12,215 nucleotides of DNA from Propionibacteriaceae bacterium (GCA_030538175.1 JAUNUL010000004.1:1-12215), one strand, 5' to 3'. Shown: positions 1 through 7,108, counted from the first letter of the stretch. Numbers and translations: made by a program. Notes: generated by a model from the sequence alone, not told the origin.

Positions 1-39
1 CCGGGGCGCTGCGGCGTACCCCCTCTTTGAGAGGACCTC
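1..39 (+). promoter_or_regulatory. 3' end of a structured leader upstream of the TerC-family gene; two alternative hairpins, possibly the tail of a Mn2+ riboswitch
   Basis: Two stems can be drawn here. The first pairs GGGG (3-6) with CCCC (19-22) and CGC (7-9) with GCG (14-16) around a TGCG loop, with TA bulged. The second pairs CCTCT (22-26) with AGAGG (30-34) around a three-base loop and buries the Shine-Dalgarno GAGAGGA (29-35) of the next gene. The stems share base 22 and crowd each other, as in an on/off translational switch. Genes of the TerC/Alx family are often controlled by yybP-ykoY Mn2+ riboswitches. The aptamer itself would lie left of the window, and the expected GACC-like 3' end is not clearly present, so the riboswitch identity is a guess. 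Confidence 0.3.
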
Positions 40-1257
40 ATGGTCTCCATCACCGTCTGGGTCGCCACGATCGTCCTGATCGTCGCTCTCCTGGCGTTCG
101 ACTTCTTCTTCCATGTCCGGCATGCCCACACGCCGACACTGAAAGAGGCTGCCATCTGGTCCTCGATCTATGTCGGCCTCGCCATCGTCTTCGGCGTCGG
201 GGTCTATCTGTTCGGCGGAGCGGCGATGGGCGGCGAATATTTCGCCGGCTATATCACCGAAAAAGCGCTATCGGTGGACAACCTGTTTGTCTTCCTGATC
301 ATCATCACCTCGTTCAAGGTCCCGGCCGCTGACCAGCAGAAGGTGCTGCTGTTCGGCATTGTCTTCGCGCTGATCGCGCGCAGCGGCATGATCTTGGTGG
401 GTGCGGCGCTGATCAACCAGTTCTCGTGGATGTTCTATATCTTCGGGCTGTTCCTCATCGTCACCGCGGGCAAGCTGTTGAAGCCGGCGTCCGATGACGA
501 TGATGACAGTGACGAGGCCAACAACTTCATCATCCGGGCCGCCAAGAAGGTGCTCCACACCACCGACTTCTATGACGGTGACAAGCTGTTCACCCGCGTG
601 AACGGCAAGCGGGCCATGACGCCGATGCTGCTGGTGATGGTCGCGATTGGTGGCACCGACATCCTCTTCGCCCTGGATTCGATCCCGGCGATCTTCGGCC
701 TCACGCAGAACACCTACATCGTGTTCACGGCCACCGCATTCTCGCTGATGGGTCTGCGTCAGTTGTATTTCCTGCTGGACGGCCTCCTCGATCGGCTGGT
801 TTATCTCTCGTTCGGATTGGCCGCGATTCTGGGGCTTATCGGCGTCAAGCTGATCCTGCACGCCCTGCACGAGAACAACGTGGCGTTCATCAACGACGGG
901 CAGCCGGTCCCGGTGTGGGAGATGTCGATCCAGTTCTCGCTGAGCTTCATTCTCGGCATCCTCGCCGTCACGATCATCGGCTCGCTGGTCAGCCCGAAGG
1001 GCAAGGCGCTCACGGCCACGAAGAACGCTCGCCGGTTTGTCGACCGTTATCTCGATCTTGATTATGAGACCGACCCGCGGTTCCGAGAGATCACGTACGC
1101 CCGTCTGGTCCGGTCGGTGGCCACGTTGCGGTTGCTGCCGGACAAGTATCGCGCCGAGATCAGCAACGAGACCGAGCTGCTGGAAAAGTTCGAACGGGCC
1201 AAGGGAATCCACGACGAAGCGACCGCCCACACCAACAACCGTCGTTATCCGGCATGA
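40..1257 (+). CDS. TerC-family integral membrane protein (Alx-like, probable metal ion exporter)
   Basis: The 405-residue product has about eight or nine hydrophobic segments (near 5-22, 40-60, 78-93, 103-123, 128-147, 195-215, 226-248, 255-275 and 297-317). It carries the two hallmark acidic membrane motifs of the TerC family: EKALSVDNLFVF at 74-85 and ALDSIPAIFG at 211-220, with D80, N81 and D213 as likely ion-binding positions. The family is known for tellurite resistance (TerC) and for Mn2+ export (Alx, MeeF/MeeY); the substrate here is inferred. A very acidic linker (S151-A160, five consecutive Asp) separates the two halves, and a soluble tail of about 85 residues follows the last membrane segment. 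The ATG at 40 follows GAGAGGA with a 4-base gap. It ends 71 bases before acuC and is probably transcribed separately or as the first gene of a short unit. Confidence 0.9.
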   Translation: MVSITVWVATIVLIVALLAFDFFFHVRHAHTPTLKEAAIWSSIYVGLAIVFGVGVYLFGGAAMGGEYFAGYITEKALSVDNLFVFLIIITSFKVPAADQQKVLLFGIVFALIARSGMILVGAALINQFSWMFYIFGLFLIVTAGKLLKPASDDDDDSDEANNFIIRAAKKVLHTTDFYDGDKLFTRVNGKRAMTPMLLVMVAIGGTDILFALDSIPAIFGLTQNTYIVFTATAFSLMGLRQLYFLLDGLLDRLVYLSFGLAAILGLIGVKLILHALHENNVAFINDGQPVPVWEMSIQFSLSFILGILAVTIIGSLVSPKGKALTATKNARRFVDRYLDLDYETDPRFREITYARLVRSVATLRLLPDKYRAEISNETELLEKFERAKGIHDEATAHTNNRRYPA

Positions 1258-1328
1258 GCCTCACAGCACGCGAACCCGCCTGAGCCAGTAAGGTCTGTGA
1301 CAGCAATGGAGCGATGGAGGTCAGGCAC

Positions 1329-2471
1329 ATGCGGGCGAGGCTGGTCCACTCCGATGAGCTGACCCGTTATGACTTCGGGGAGGCTCATCCGATGGGCCCT
1401 GGCCGGGTCCGGATGGCCATCGAGCTCGCCCGCCAGCTCGGCGTGCTGGAGTTGCTCGATGTCGTGCCGGCGCCGCCGCTGGATGAAGACCTGGTGCGAT
1501 TGGTGCACACCGAGGCCTATATCCAGGCGGTGAAGTCCGAGGAACCCCAACTCCATTTCGGGATCGGCACCCAGGACAACCCAGTGGTGCCCGGCATGCA
1601 CGAGCTTGCTGGGCGGATCTGTGCGGCGACGACAGAGGCCGCGCGGGCTGTGTGGGCGGGGGAGACGAACCGGGCGGCCAACATGGCCGGCGGCCTCCAC
1701 CATGCGATGCCGGAGTTGACCAGCGGTTTCTGCGTTTACAACGACTGCGCGGTGGCGATCAAGTGGCTGCAGCAGCAGGGCGCGGAGCGCATCGTCTATC
1801 TCGACATCGACGCCCATCACGGGGATGGCGTCCAGGCCATCTTCTATGACGATCCGAGCGTGTTGACGATCAGCCTCCATGAGTCCCCGGTGCACCTGTT
1901 TCCCGGCACGGGCTTCGCCAGCGAGGTGGGTGGACGTCACGCTCCGGGCAGTGCGGTGAATGTGGCCCTGCCGCCCGGGCTGGACGATGCGGGCTGGCTG
2001 CGGGCGTTCGACGCGATCGTGCCGCCGGTTCTGGAGGAGTTCCGGCCCCAGATCCTGATCAGCCAGCACGGTTGTGATGCCCACGCCGATGATCCGCTCA
2101 CCGATCTCGACATGTCCATCGATGGGCAACGGCATTCCTATCAGATGGTCGCGGAGTTGGCCGAGAAATATTGCGAGGACCGCTGGGTCGCCACCGGCGG
2201 TGGCGGCTATGCGCTGGAGACCGTCGTGCCGCGGGCCTGGGCGCATCTGCTGGCCGTGTTGGCCGGTCAGCCGATCCCGCTGGACACCCCGACTCCCGCC
2301 GCTTGGCGCGAGCTGATGGGGCCGAACGCCCCGGCCGCGATGGGCGATGGCGTTGATGTCGAGTTCGAGCCGGTCACTTGGGGATACAACCCGTCCTCGC
2401 GGCTGGATCAGGCCATCATCGCCACCCGCCGCAGTGCCTTCCCCGAGTTTGGTCTCGACCCGGAGTTCTGA
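1329..2471 (+). CDS. acuC: AcuC-type protein deacetylase (class I histone deacetylase fold)
   Basis: A 380-residue zinc-dependent deacetylase of the HDAC/acetoin-utilisation family. Bacterial AcuC removes acetyl groups from lysines, notably on acetyl-CoA synthetase; that substrate is inferred here. The N-terminal YDFGEAHPM (14-22) is typical. The active-site His pair is at 124-125 (GGLHHAMP), the DIDAHHGDG block at 159-167 supplies zinc ligands D161 and H163, and D250 (HGCDAH) is the third ligand. Y294 in GGGGYAL is the transition-state tyrosine. All catalytic residues are present, so the enzyme should be active. An in-frame ATG at 1314 would add five residues, but GGAGG at 1316-1320 lies 8 bases before the ATG at 1329, and the product then begins MRARLVHSDEL as in relatives. 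Downstream is bS22, with its own promoter. Confidence 0.92.
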   Translation: MRARLVHSDELTRYDFGEAHPMGPGRVRMAIELARQLGVLELLDVVPAPPLDEDLVRLVHTEAYIQAVKSEEPQLHFGIGTQDNPVVPGMHELAGRICAATTEAARAVWAGETNRAANMAGGLHHAMPELTSGFCVYNDCAVAIKWLQQQGAERIVYLDIDAHHGDGVQAIFYDDPSVLTISLHESPVHLFPGTGFASEVGGRHAPGSAVNVALPPGLDDAGWLRAFDAIVPPVLEEFRPQILISQHGCDAHADDPLTDLDMSIDGQRHSYQMVAELAEKYCEDRWVATGGGGYALETVVPRAWAHLLAVLAGQPIPLDTPTPAAWRELMGPNAPAAMGDGVDVEFEPVTWGYNPSSRLDQAIIATRRSAFPEFGLDPEF

Positions 2472-2502
2472 CGCCCCTTTCGTGCGATCCTTCTGGGCCG
2501 TG

Positions 2503-2532
2503 TTGGCGGGTCGCGGCCCGGCGCACTAGACT
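2503..2532 (+). promoter_or_regulatory. Predicted sigma-70-type promoter of the bS22-epimerase-acyltransferase operon
   Basis: TTGGCG (2503-2508) and TAGACT (2527-2532) are separated by 18 bases. The -10 element fits the TANNNT form common in actinobacteria. A start near 2539 would give a 5' leader of about 50 bases before the GTG at 2590. A GC stem (2495-2500 with 2514-2519, 13-base loop) overlaps the -35 region. It could be a remnant acuC terminator, but it has no T tract. Confidence 0.45.
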
Positions 2533-2542
2533 GCAGTGCTTG

Positions 2543-2559
2543 GCTGGCTGTCTGCCAGC
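2543..2559 (+). promoter_or_regulatory. Hairpin in the 5' leader of the bS22 gene
   Basis: GCTGGC (2543-2548) and GCCAGC (2554-2559) form a perfect 6-bp stem with the loop TGTCT, just downstream of the predicted transcription start. No T run follows, so it is not an intrinsic terminator. It may stabilise the message or act as a target for autoregulation by the encoded basic ribosomal protein; both are inference. The Shine-Dalgarno GAGAGG (2576-2581) lies outside the stem. Confidence 0.4.
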
Positions 2560-2589
2560 GTTCACGTTATTTCCCGAGAGGCACCACCT

Positions 2590-2691
2590 GTGGGTTCGGT
2601 CATCAAGAAGCGTCGCAAGCGCATGGCGAAGAAGAAGCACCGCAAGCTCCTGAAGCGGACGCGCATCCAGCGTCGCAAGGCTGGCAAGTAA
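2590..2691 (+). CDS. 30S ribosomal protein bS22 (AURKAIP1/COX24 domain), 33 residues
   Basis: A GTG-started gene of 33 codons ending in TAA. The product begins [19 protein letters not shown] and has 18 Lys/Arg residues in 33, which matches the tiny actinobacterial AURKAIP1/COX24-domain protein found in mycobacterial 30S subunits and named bS22. It binds rRNA and acts in the ribosome. GAGAGG (2576-2581) is 8 bases before the GTG. The following epimerase starts 17 bases after the stop, so the two are almost certainly cotranscribed, matching my recollection of the mycobacterial order (Rv0500B, galE2, Rv0502). A gene this short is easily missed in automatic annotation. The size, composition and context together make the call firm. 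Confidence 0.93.
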   Translation: MGSVIKKRRKRMAKKKHRKLLKRTRIQRRKAGK

Positions 2692-2708
2692 AGGGTTGAG
2701 GCTTCCCC

Positions 2709-3767
2709 ATGTCACGCGTCGTCCTGGTCACCGGGGTGTCGCGTGACTTGGGTGCCCGATTCGCGCGCTCGATCGCCGCGCGTGGGCGCCATGAAGTGGT
2801 GGGTGTTGATCTGACCCCGCCGCGCCGGGACCTGGGATCGGTGAAGTTCGTTCGCGCAGATCTGCGCGGACCCACCATCCCAAGCTTTCTGGAGCGCCAC
2901 GAGGTCCACACGGTGGTCCATTGCGGATTGCAGATCGAAGAGGTCATCACCAGCCCTGCGGCCGCGAAAGAGGCGAACATCCTGGGCACGATGCAGCTGA
3001 TCGCTGCGTGTCAACAGTCCCCGGGTGTTCGCCACGTCGTGCTGCGCAGTTCCGGTCAGGTCTATGGCTCCTCGCCGCTCGATCCGGCGCGGTATGCGGA
3101 GGACACCGTGCCACGCCGTCCACCGCACTCCGGCCCTGCGAAGCATGCGCTGGAGATGGAGGCGTATGTCCACGGCCTGTCCCAGCGACGCCCGGATGTC
3201 GCGGTGACGATTCTCCGGTTGGGCAACCTGCTGGGAGCACATGTCGACACAGCGTTGTCGCGGTGGTTGTCCATGCCGGTCGTGCCGCGACCGCTTGGCT
3301 TCAATGCGCGGCTGCAGTTCCTGCATCCTGCCGATGCGGTGCGGGCGCTGGAGGTTGTGGTGGACGCCGAGCTGCCCGGGACGTTCAACGTTGCCGCGGA
3401 CGATGCGGTCACGCTCACCCAGACGTTGCGCATGTTGGGCCGTCCGGCAGTGGGGGTGGCGGGCAACAATCCGGCCCTGTTGGCTCTGGGGCGTCGCGCC
3501 AAGTTCATCCGCTTCACCTCCGACCAAGTGCGTGCGGTGACGTGGGGGCGGTTGCTGGATACGCGGCTGTTCCACCAGGCCACCGGGTTCGTTCCGCACT
3601 ATTCGTCCCGCCGTGCAGTGGAGGAATTTGCGGCCTTCGCATCGCCCGGCATGCTGGAGGGTGAGCGCATCGATCGCGCGATCGCGCAGGTGCGGCGGGT
3701 GCTAAGCCCTTCCGTGCACGTGCCGAATGTCCGTTGGCCCAGAGGGGTGCGTGGAGTGCATGGGTGA
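2709..3767 (+). CDS. Atypical extended SDR / NAD-dependent epimerase family protein (GalE2-like)
   Basis: A 352-residue protein with a Rossmann start (VVLVTGVSRDLGARFA, 4-19), an acidic residue ending strand 2 (D34), D51 in VRADLRG, and an SSGQVYGSS block at 114-122, all typical of extended SDR nucleotide-sugar epimerases. The catalytic YxxxK is replaced by S141-G-P-A-K145: the lysine remains but the tyrosine is missing. My memory of mycobacterial GalE2 (Rv0501) is that it shows the same loss, so this may be a family trait. The substrate is unknown, and UDP-galactose epimerase activity should not be assumed. The ATG at 2709 follows GAGG (2698-2701) with a 7-base gap. The stop overlaps the start of the acyltransferase gene by 8 bases, which indicates translational coupling. 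Confidence 0.82.
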   Translation: MSRVVLVTGVSRDLGARFARSIAARGRHEVVGVDLTPPRRDLGSVKFVRADLRGPTIPSFLERHEVHTVVHCGLQIEEVITSPAAAKEANILGTMQLIAACQQSPGVRHVVLRSSGQVYGSSPLDPARYAEDTVPRRPPHSGPAKHALEMEAYVHGLSQRRPDVAVTILRLGNLLGAHVDTALSRWLSMPVVPRPLGFNARLQFLHPADAVRALEVVVDAELPGTFNVAADDAVTLTQTLRMLGRPAVGVAGNNPALLALGRRAKFIRFTSDQVRAVTWGRLLDTRLFHQATGFVPHYSSRRAVEEFAAFASPGMLEGERIDRAIAQVRRVLSPSVHVPNVRWPRGVRGVHG

Positions 3768-4770
3768 AGAACGGGAGCCGGGCTGGCTCGGTCCCGACGC
3801 ACACGGTGCGCTTGAGGAATTCCTGCGTGCCGCAGGCAACCTCGTGGATCGGCTCAAGGAGCTGCCCACCGACCAGGTGAGCGATCTGCTGGCCGACCCC
3901 GTTGCCACGATCATCAGCGTCGGGAAGCGGCTGGGGGTCGAGTGGCAGGGTTCGGTGGAGGAACTGGCGGCGTACGCCAAGTCGCGCTTGACCGGGGACT
4001 ATGCGGTCGACGAGTTCGGCTTCGATCCGGACTTCACCGAGAAGATCTATCTGCCCGTGCTGCGGTTGTTGGCCGACAAATGGTTCCGGCTGGAACTGCG
4101 GGGCATCGAGAACATCCCCGAGCACGGCAGCGCGCTGCTGGTGTCCAACCATGCCGGGGCGCTGCCCCTGGATGCGCTGATTCTCCAGTCCGCGGTGTTC
4201 GATGCCTCCGGGCGCCACACGCGGATGCTGGGCGCTGACCTCGTTTTCACCACGCCCCATTCCCACGACTTCGCCCGACGCATCGGAGCCACGGTCGCCT
4301 GCGCGGAGGATGCGGCGGGTCTGTTGCGCAACGACAACCTGGTGTCGGTGTTCCCGGAGGGGTTCAAGGGACTCGGCAAGAAGTTCAGTGAGCGCTATCG
4401 CCTCCAGCGGTTCGGCCGTGGCGGGTTCGTCTCGACCGCGGTGCGTTCCCAGGCGCCGATCGTGCCGGTGTCGATCGTGGGCTCGGAGGAGATCTATCCG
4501 CTGTTGTCCGATGCGCCCGCTTTGGCGAGGGCCCTCGGGTTTCCCTATTTCCCGATCACCCCGCTGTTCCCCTGGCTGGGTGTGCTCGGAATGATCCCCT
4601 TGCCCTCGAAGTGGATCATCGAGTTCGGCGAAGCCGTCACGACCGACGAGCTCCCGCCGGGCTCGGCCGATGACCCCGCGACGGTGCTGCGGATCACCGA
4701 TCAGGTGCGGATCACGATCCAGAACACGCTCTACAAGCTTCTGGACGAGCGGCCCGGGATCTTCTTCTAG
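3760..4770 (+). CDS. Lysophospholipid acyltransferase family protein (PlsC/MGAT-like)
   Basis: A 336-residue acyltransferase. An N-terminal helical stretch of about 100 residues precedes the catalytic domain. Block I reads SNHAGALPLD (129-138), with H131 and D138 separated by six residues as in the MGAT-like branch rather than the four of classic PlsC HX4D. Block III is FPEGFKG (198-204), followed by a basic segment ending RFGRGGF, and block IV is APIVPVSIVG (232-241). It should transfer an acyl group to a lipid acceptor at the inner membrane face; the acceptor is unknown. The start is uncertain. ATG 3760 overlaps the epimerase end as ATGGGTGA and has GGAG only 3 bases upstream; GTG 3751 and ATG 3727 are in frame. 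It ends 18 bases from the convergent HAD-IB gene. Confidence 0.85.
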   Translation: MGEEREPGWLGPDAHGALEEFLRAAGNLVDRLKELPTDQVSDLLADPVATIISVGKRLGVEWQGSVEELAAYAKSRLTGDYAVDEFGFDPDFTEKIYLPVLRLLADKWFRLELRGIENIPEHGSALLVSNHAGALPLDALILQSAVFDASGRHTRMLGADLVFTTPHSHDFARRIGATVACAEDAAGLLRNDNLVSVFPEGFKGLGKKFSERYRLQRFGRGGFVSTAVRSQAPIVPVSIVGSEEIYPLLSDAPALARALGFPYFPITPLFPWLGVLGMIPLPSKWIIEFGEAVTTDELPPGSADDPATVLRITDQVRITIQNTLYKLLDERPGIFF

Positions 4771-4788
4771 GTCTTCTCAGCGGGGCCG

Positions 4789-5547
4789 TCAGGATCGGCG
4801 TGCCAACGCCCGCGCGGCGAGGCCGAGGGTGGCTCCGGCACGCAGCCCCCGGGCCACGGTGCGCCGGACACCACCCTGATCACGGAAGTCGAAGGTGGGC
4901 CAACCGTTGGTCTCGGCCTCGCGGCGAAGGGTGCGGTCGGGGTTGATCGCGGTCGGATGACCGACCAGCCACAGCATCGGCAGGTCATTCGACGAGTCCG
5001 AATAGGCGTGGGCGTGGGAGAGGTCATAGCCATGCTCATCGGCCAGCCGACGCACGGCGATGGCCTTGGCCGGCCCGTGCAGCAGGCCGTCGGGGAGGCG
5101 GCCGGTGTAGAACCCGTCCGCCCGCTCCGCCACCGTGCCGAGGCCACCGGTGAACCCGAGATGGTTGGCGCAGAGTTCGGCGATCTCCACCGGCGAGGCC
5201 GTGACCAGCCACACCGCGTGGCCAGCATCGAGGTGCTCACGGGCGATCGCGACCGCCTCGGGGCAGAACCGATCGGCGATGTGGGCCTCGAAAATCTCTG
5301 CACAGTGACGGGTGAACTCGACCGCGTCGCGCCCTTTGATCAACTCCAGGGCGGTGTTCTTGGCCTCGGAGGTGTCGTCGGCGTGCTCGGCACCCGTGGC
5401 TCTGAATCGGGCTTCCATGAGGACGGCCCGCAGCATGACCCGACTGTCCACGAATCCCCGCTCGAACAGCCCACGCCCCAACTGGATCAACGACGTGCCA
5501 CGCAACAGCGTGTTGTCCAGATCGAAGAAGGCTGCGGTGGGGGTCAT
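4789..5547 (-). CDS. HAD-IB family hydrolase (SerB-like phosphatase)
   Basis: A 252-residue HAD phosphatase with all four motifs: DLDNTLL (9-15, nucleophile D9 and acid D11), VTASP (115-119), the motif III lysine K161 (GPAK), and YSDSSNDLP (182-190, with D184 and D188 as Mg2+ ligands). Subfamily IB includes phosphoserine phosphatase and lipid-phosphate phosphatases, and mycobacterial SerB1 occupies a comparable genome position. The substrate cannot be read from sequence. HAD-IB and PlsC-type domains are fused in some actinobacterial proteins, so the adjacent acyltransferase gene makes a lipid-phosphate substrate plausible. ATG 5547 is preferred because a -10-like TAGTCT ends exactly 6 bases before it, implying a leaderless message. 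GTG 5553 is the alternative and would add two residues. Confidence 0.87.
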   Translation of the reverse strand: MTPTAAFFDLDNTLLRGTSLIQLGRGLFERGFVDSRVMLRAVLMEARFRATGAEHADDTSEAKNTALELIKGRDAVEFTRHCAEIFEAHIADRFCPEAVAIAREHLDAGHAVWLVTASPVEIAELCANHLGFTGGLGTVAERADGFYTGRLPDGLLHGPAKAIAVRRLADEHGYDLSHAHAYSDSSNDLPMLWLVGHPTAINPDRTLRREAETNGWPTFDFRDQGGVRRTVARGLRAGATLGLAARALARRS

Positions 5548-5620
5548 CGGCACAGACTACCCGCAACGTGGAGGAGGGCTGGCTGATCGGGCGCCGGGCC
5601 CCTGTGCCACACTCGGGCCC
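5548..5620. promoter_or_regulatory. Divergent promoter region between the HAD-IB and AMP-ligase genes; possibly leaderless
   Basis: Neither flanking ATG has a convincing Shine-Dalgarno sequence. On the minus strand TAGTCT (complement of 5554-5559) is followed by 6 bases and then the ATG at 5547, so transcription would begin at the start codon itself. On the plus strand the best candidate is the weaker CACACT (5608-5613), 7 bases before the ATG at 5621. Two GGGCCC palindromes (5596-5601 and 5615-5620) flank this element and could pair or serve as a protein site. No good -35 hexamer is seen on either strand. Confidence 0.4.
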
Positions 5621-7108
5621 ATGGCGCAGACAGACCTTCCCGCACCGCCCCCGCTGGCGGAACCCAATCTCGCTGCAGCCATCCGGATCCACGCCCAGCA
5701 GCGCCCGACGGCCACGGCTTTGGTGGAGATCGGCGCCGACGGCCGCCAGTCCTGGACCTGGGCCGAGTTCGAACAGGCCGTCACCGAACGGGCCAGCGCG
5801 CTGGTCCAACTGGGGTTGGTCGCCGGACATCGTGTGGTCGTGCAGGCCCGACCGACGCTGGATGCCGTGGCCACGTGGTTCGGCGCACTGCGGGCAGGTG
5901 TGGTGGCGGTGCCGGTGAACCCCGGCAAGACACCCCATGAACTCACGCGCGTTGTCGAGCACTGCGGGGCCCGCGTACTGATCGGGGAATCCGACCTGGA
6001 CCTCCCCGGCGTACGCATCGTTGCGCTGACGGAGCTGGCCGGCCATGCCGGGGACGCACCGATCGCCTCGCCGCAGGACCCGGAGGCGGTGGCGGCGGTG
6101 ATCTATACCTCGGGGACCTCGGGCAACCCCAAGGGCGCGATGCTGAGCCACCGGGCGCTGCTGGCGCACTGCACCGGAGCGTTCCGGCGTGGGCTCGCCC
6201 GCCGCGAGGCGACCGTGCTCTGCGGGATGCCGCTGTTCCATGTCTTCGGCCTGAACGCCGTGCTCGGGGCCGGTGTGTTCGCAGGCTCCACGATGGTGCT
6301 GGTGGAGGGCATCCCCGACGATCTGGGTGAGATCCTGAAGGCCGAACAGATCACCCATCTGCCGCTGATCCCCTCGGTGCTCTATCGGCTCACCCTTGCC
6401 CCGGACCTGGCGGACTCCTGCCGGTCGTTGCAGACCGTCACCAGCGGTGCAGCGCCCCTGCCGGCCGCTTTGGCCTCGCATTGGCTGCGGCAGACCGGGA
6501 TACCGGTGCATCAGGGTTATGGCCTGACCGAGGCTGCGCCGGGGGTGACCAACACCCTCGGCACCGATTGGTTGGGCAGCAACCACGTGGGTCGCGCCCT
6601 GCCGGGGGTCGAGATCCGCATCGGCGACGGCAGTGAGCCGACCGAACCCGGTGAGGTCATGATCCGGGGCAACAACCTGTTCTCCGGTTATTGGCCCGAT
6701 GGCAGCGAGGGCCCGGCCGACGATGGCTGGTTCGCCACTGGTGACGTCGGCTATCTGATGGGCGAGGACCTGTTCCTGGTCGACCGGGTCCGTGAGGTCA
6801 TCATCGTGTCCGGCTTCAATGTCTATCCCGCAGAGATCGAAGAGGTCCTGGAGCAGCATCCCGATGTCGTCGCCGCCGCCGTCGTCGGTCAGGCCGACGA
6901 ACACACCGGCGAGCGGGTGGTGGCCTTCGTGACCGGTGATTCGGTCGAACCGTCCGCGGTTCTCGCGTTCGCATCCGCGCGACTGGCGCGCTATAAGATG
7001 CCGGCCGAACTGCTCGTCATCAAGGCGATGCCCCGCACGGCGTCGGGGAAGATCCGCAAGAACCTCTTGCGGGACCTGTTGGATCGCACCGACGAGGAAG
7101 ACTTCTAG
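5621..7108 (+). CDS. AMP-dependent ligase of the ANL superfamily (fatty acyl-CoA synthetase-like)
   Basis: A 495-residue adenylate-forming enzyme that should activate a carboxylic acid with ATP and pass it to CoA. Motifs appear in order: the phosphate-binding loop YTSGTSGNPKG (162-172), GYGLTEAAPG (299-308), GWFATGDVGYL (369-379), the hinge region DRVREVIIVSGFNVYP (388-403), and the C-terminal PRTASGKIRK with catalytic lysine K477. The length and the GFNVYP hinge fit medium- or long-chain acyl-CoA ligases. Chain length and substrate cannot be told. The ATG at 5621 is chosen because the reading frame further left only overlaps the oppositely oriented HAD gene and shows no family similarity. 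It starts divergently from that gene and ends 16 bases before the glutaredoxin-like gene, so those two are probably cotranscribed. Confidence 0.9.
   Translation: MAQTDLPAPPPLAEPNLAAAIRIHAQQRPTATALVEIGADGRQSWTWAEFEQAVTERASALVQLGLVAGHRVVVQARPTLDAVATWFGALRAGVVAVPVNPGKTPHELTRVVEHCGARVLIGESDLDLPGVRIVALTELAGHAGDAPIASPQDPEAVAAVIYTSGTSGNPKGAMLSHRALLAHCTGAFRRGLARREATVLCGMPLFHVFGLNAVLGAGVFAGSTMVLVEGIPDDLGEILKAEQITHLPLIPSVLYRLTLAPDLADSCRSLQTVTSGAAPLPAALASHWLRQTGIPVHQGYGLTEAAPGVTNTLGTDWLGSNHVGRALPGVEIRIGDGSEPTEPGEVMIRGNNLFSGYWPDGSEGPADDGWFATGDVGYLMGEDLFLVDRVREVIIVSGFNVYPAEIEEVLEQHPDVVAAAVVGQADEHTGERVVAFVTGDSVEPSAVLAFASARLARYKMPAELLVIKAMPRTASGKIRKNLLRDLLDRTDEEDF

Noticed and set aside
268..1230. Long minus-strand open frame opposite the TerC gene
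   Set aside because: It is a composition shadow of a GC-rich gene. The product is Arg/Asp/Gln/His-rich with no domain signature, and the plus strand holds a clear family member.
1261..1300. TCACAG (1261-1266) and CTGTGA (1295-1300) inverted repeat flanking a weak -10-like TAAGGT (1289-1294) before acuC
   Set aside because: Arms are only 6 bp and 28 bases apart, no plausible -35 hexamer accompanies the -10, and one such pair is expected by chance in a region of this size.
2495..2519. GGGCCG/CGGCCC stem after acuC as an intrinsic terminator
   Set aside because: The loop is 13 bases, there is no T tract, and it overlaps the predicted bS22 promoter.
4751..4787. GGCCC/GGGCC pairing at the convergent gene ends as a bidirectional terminator
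   Set aside because: A 5-bp stem with a 27-base loop and no T tract is not convincing.
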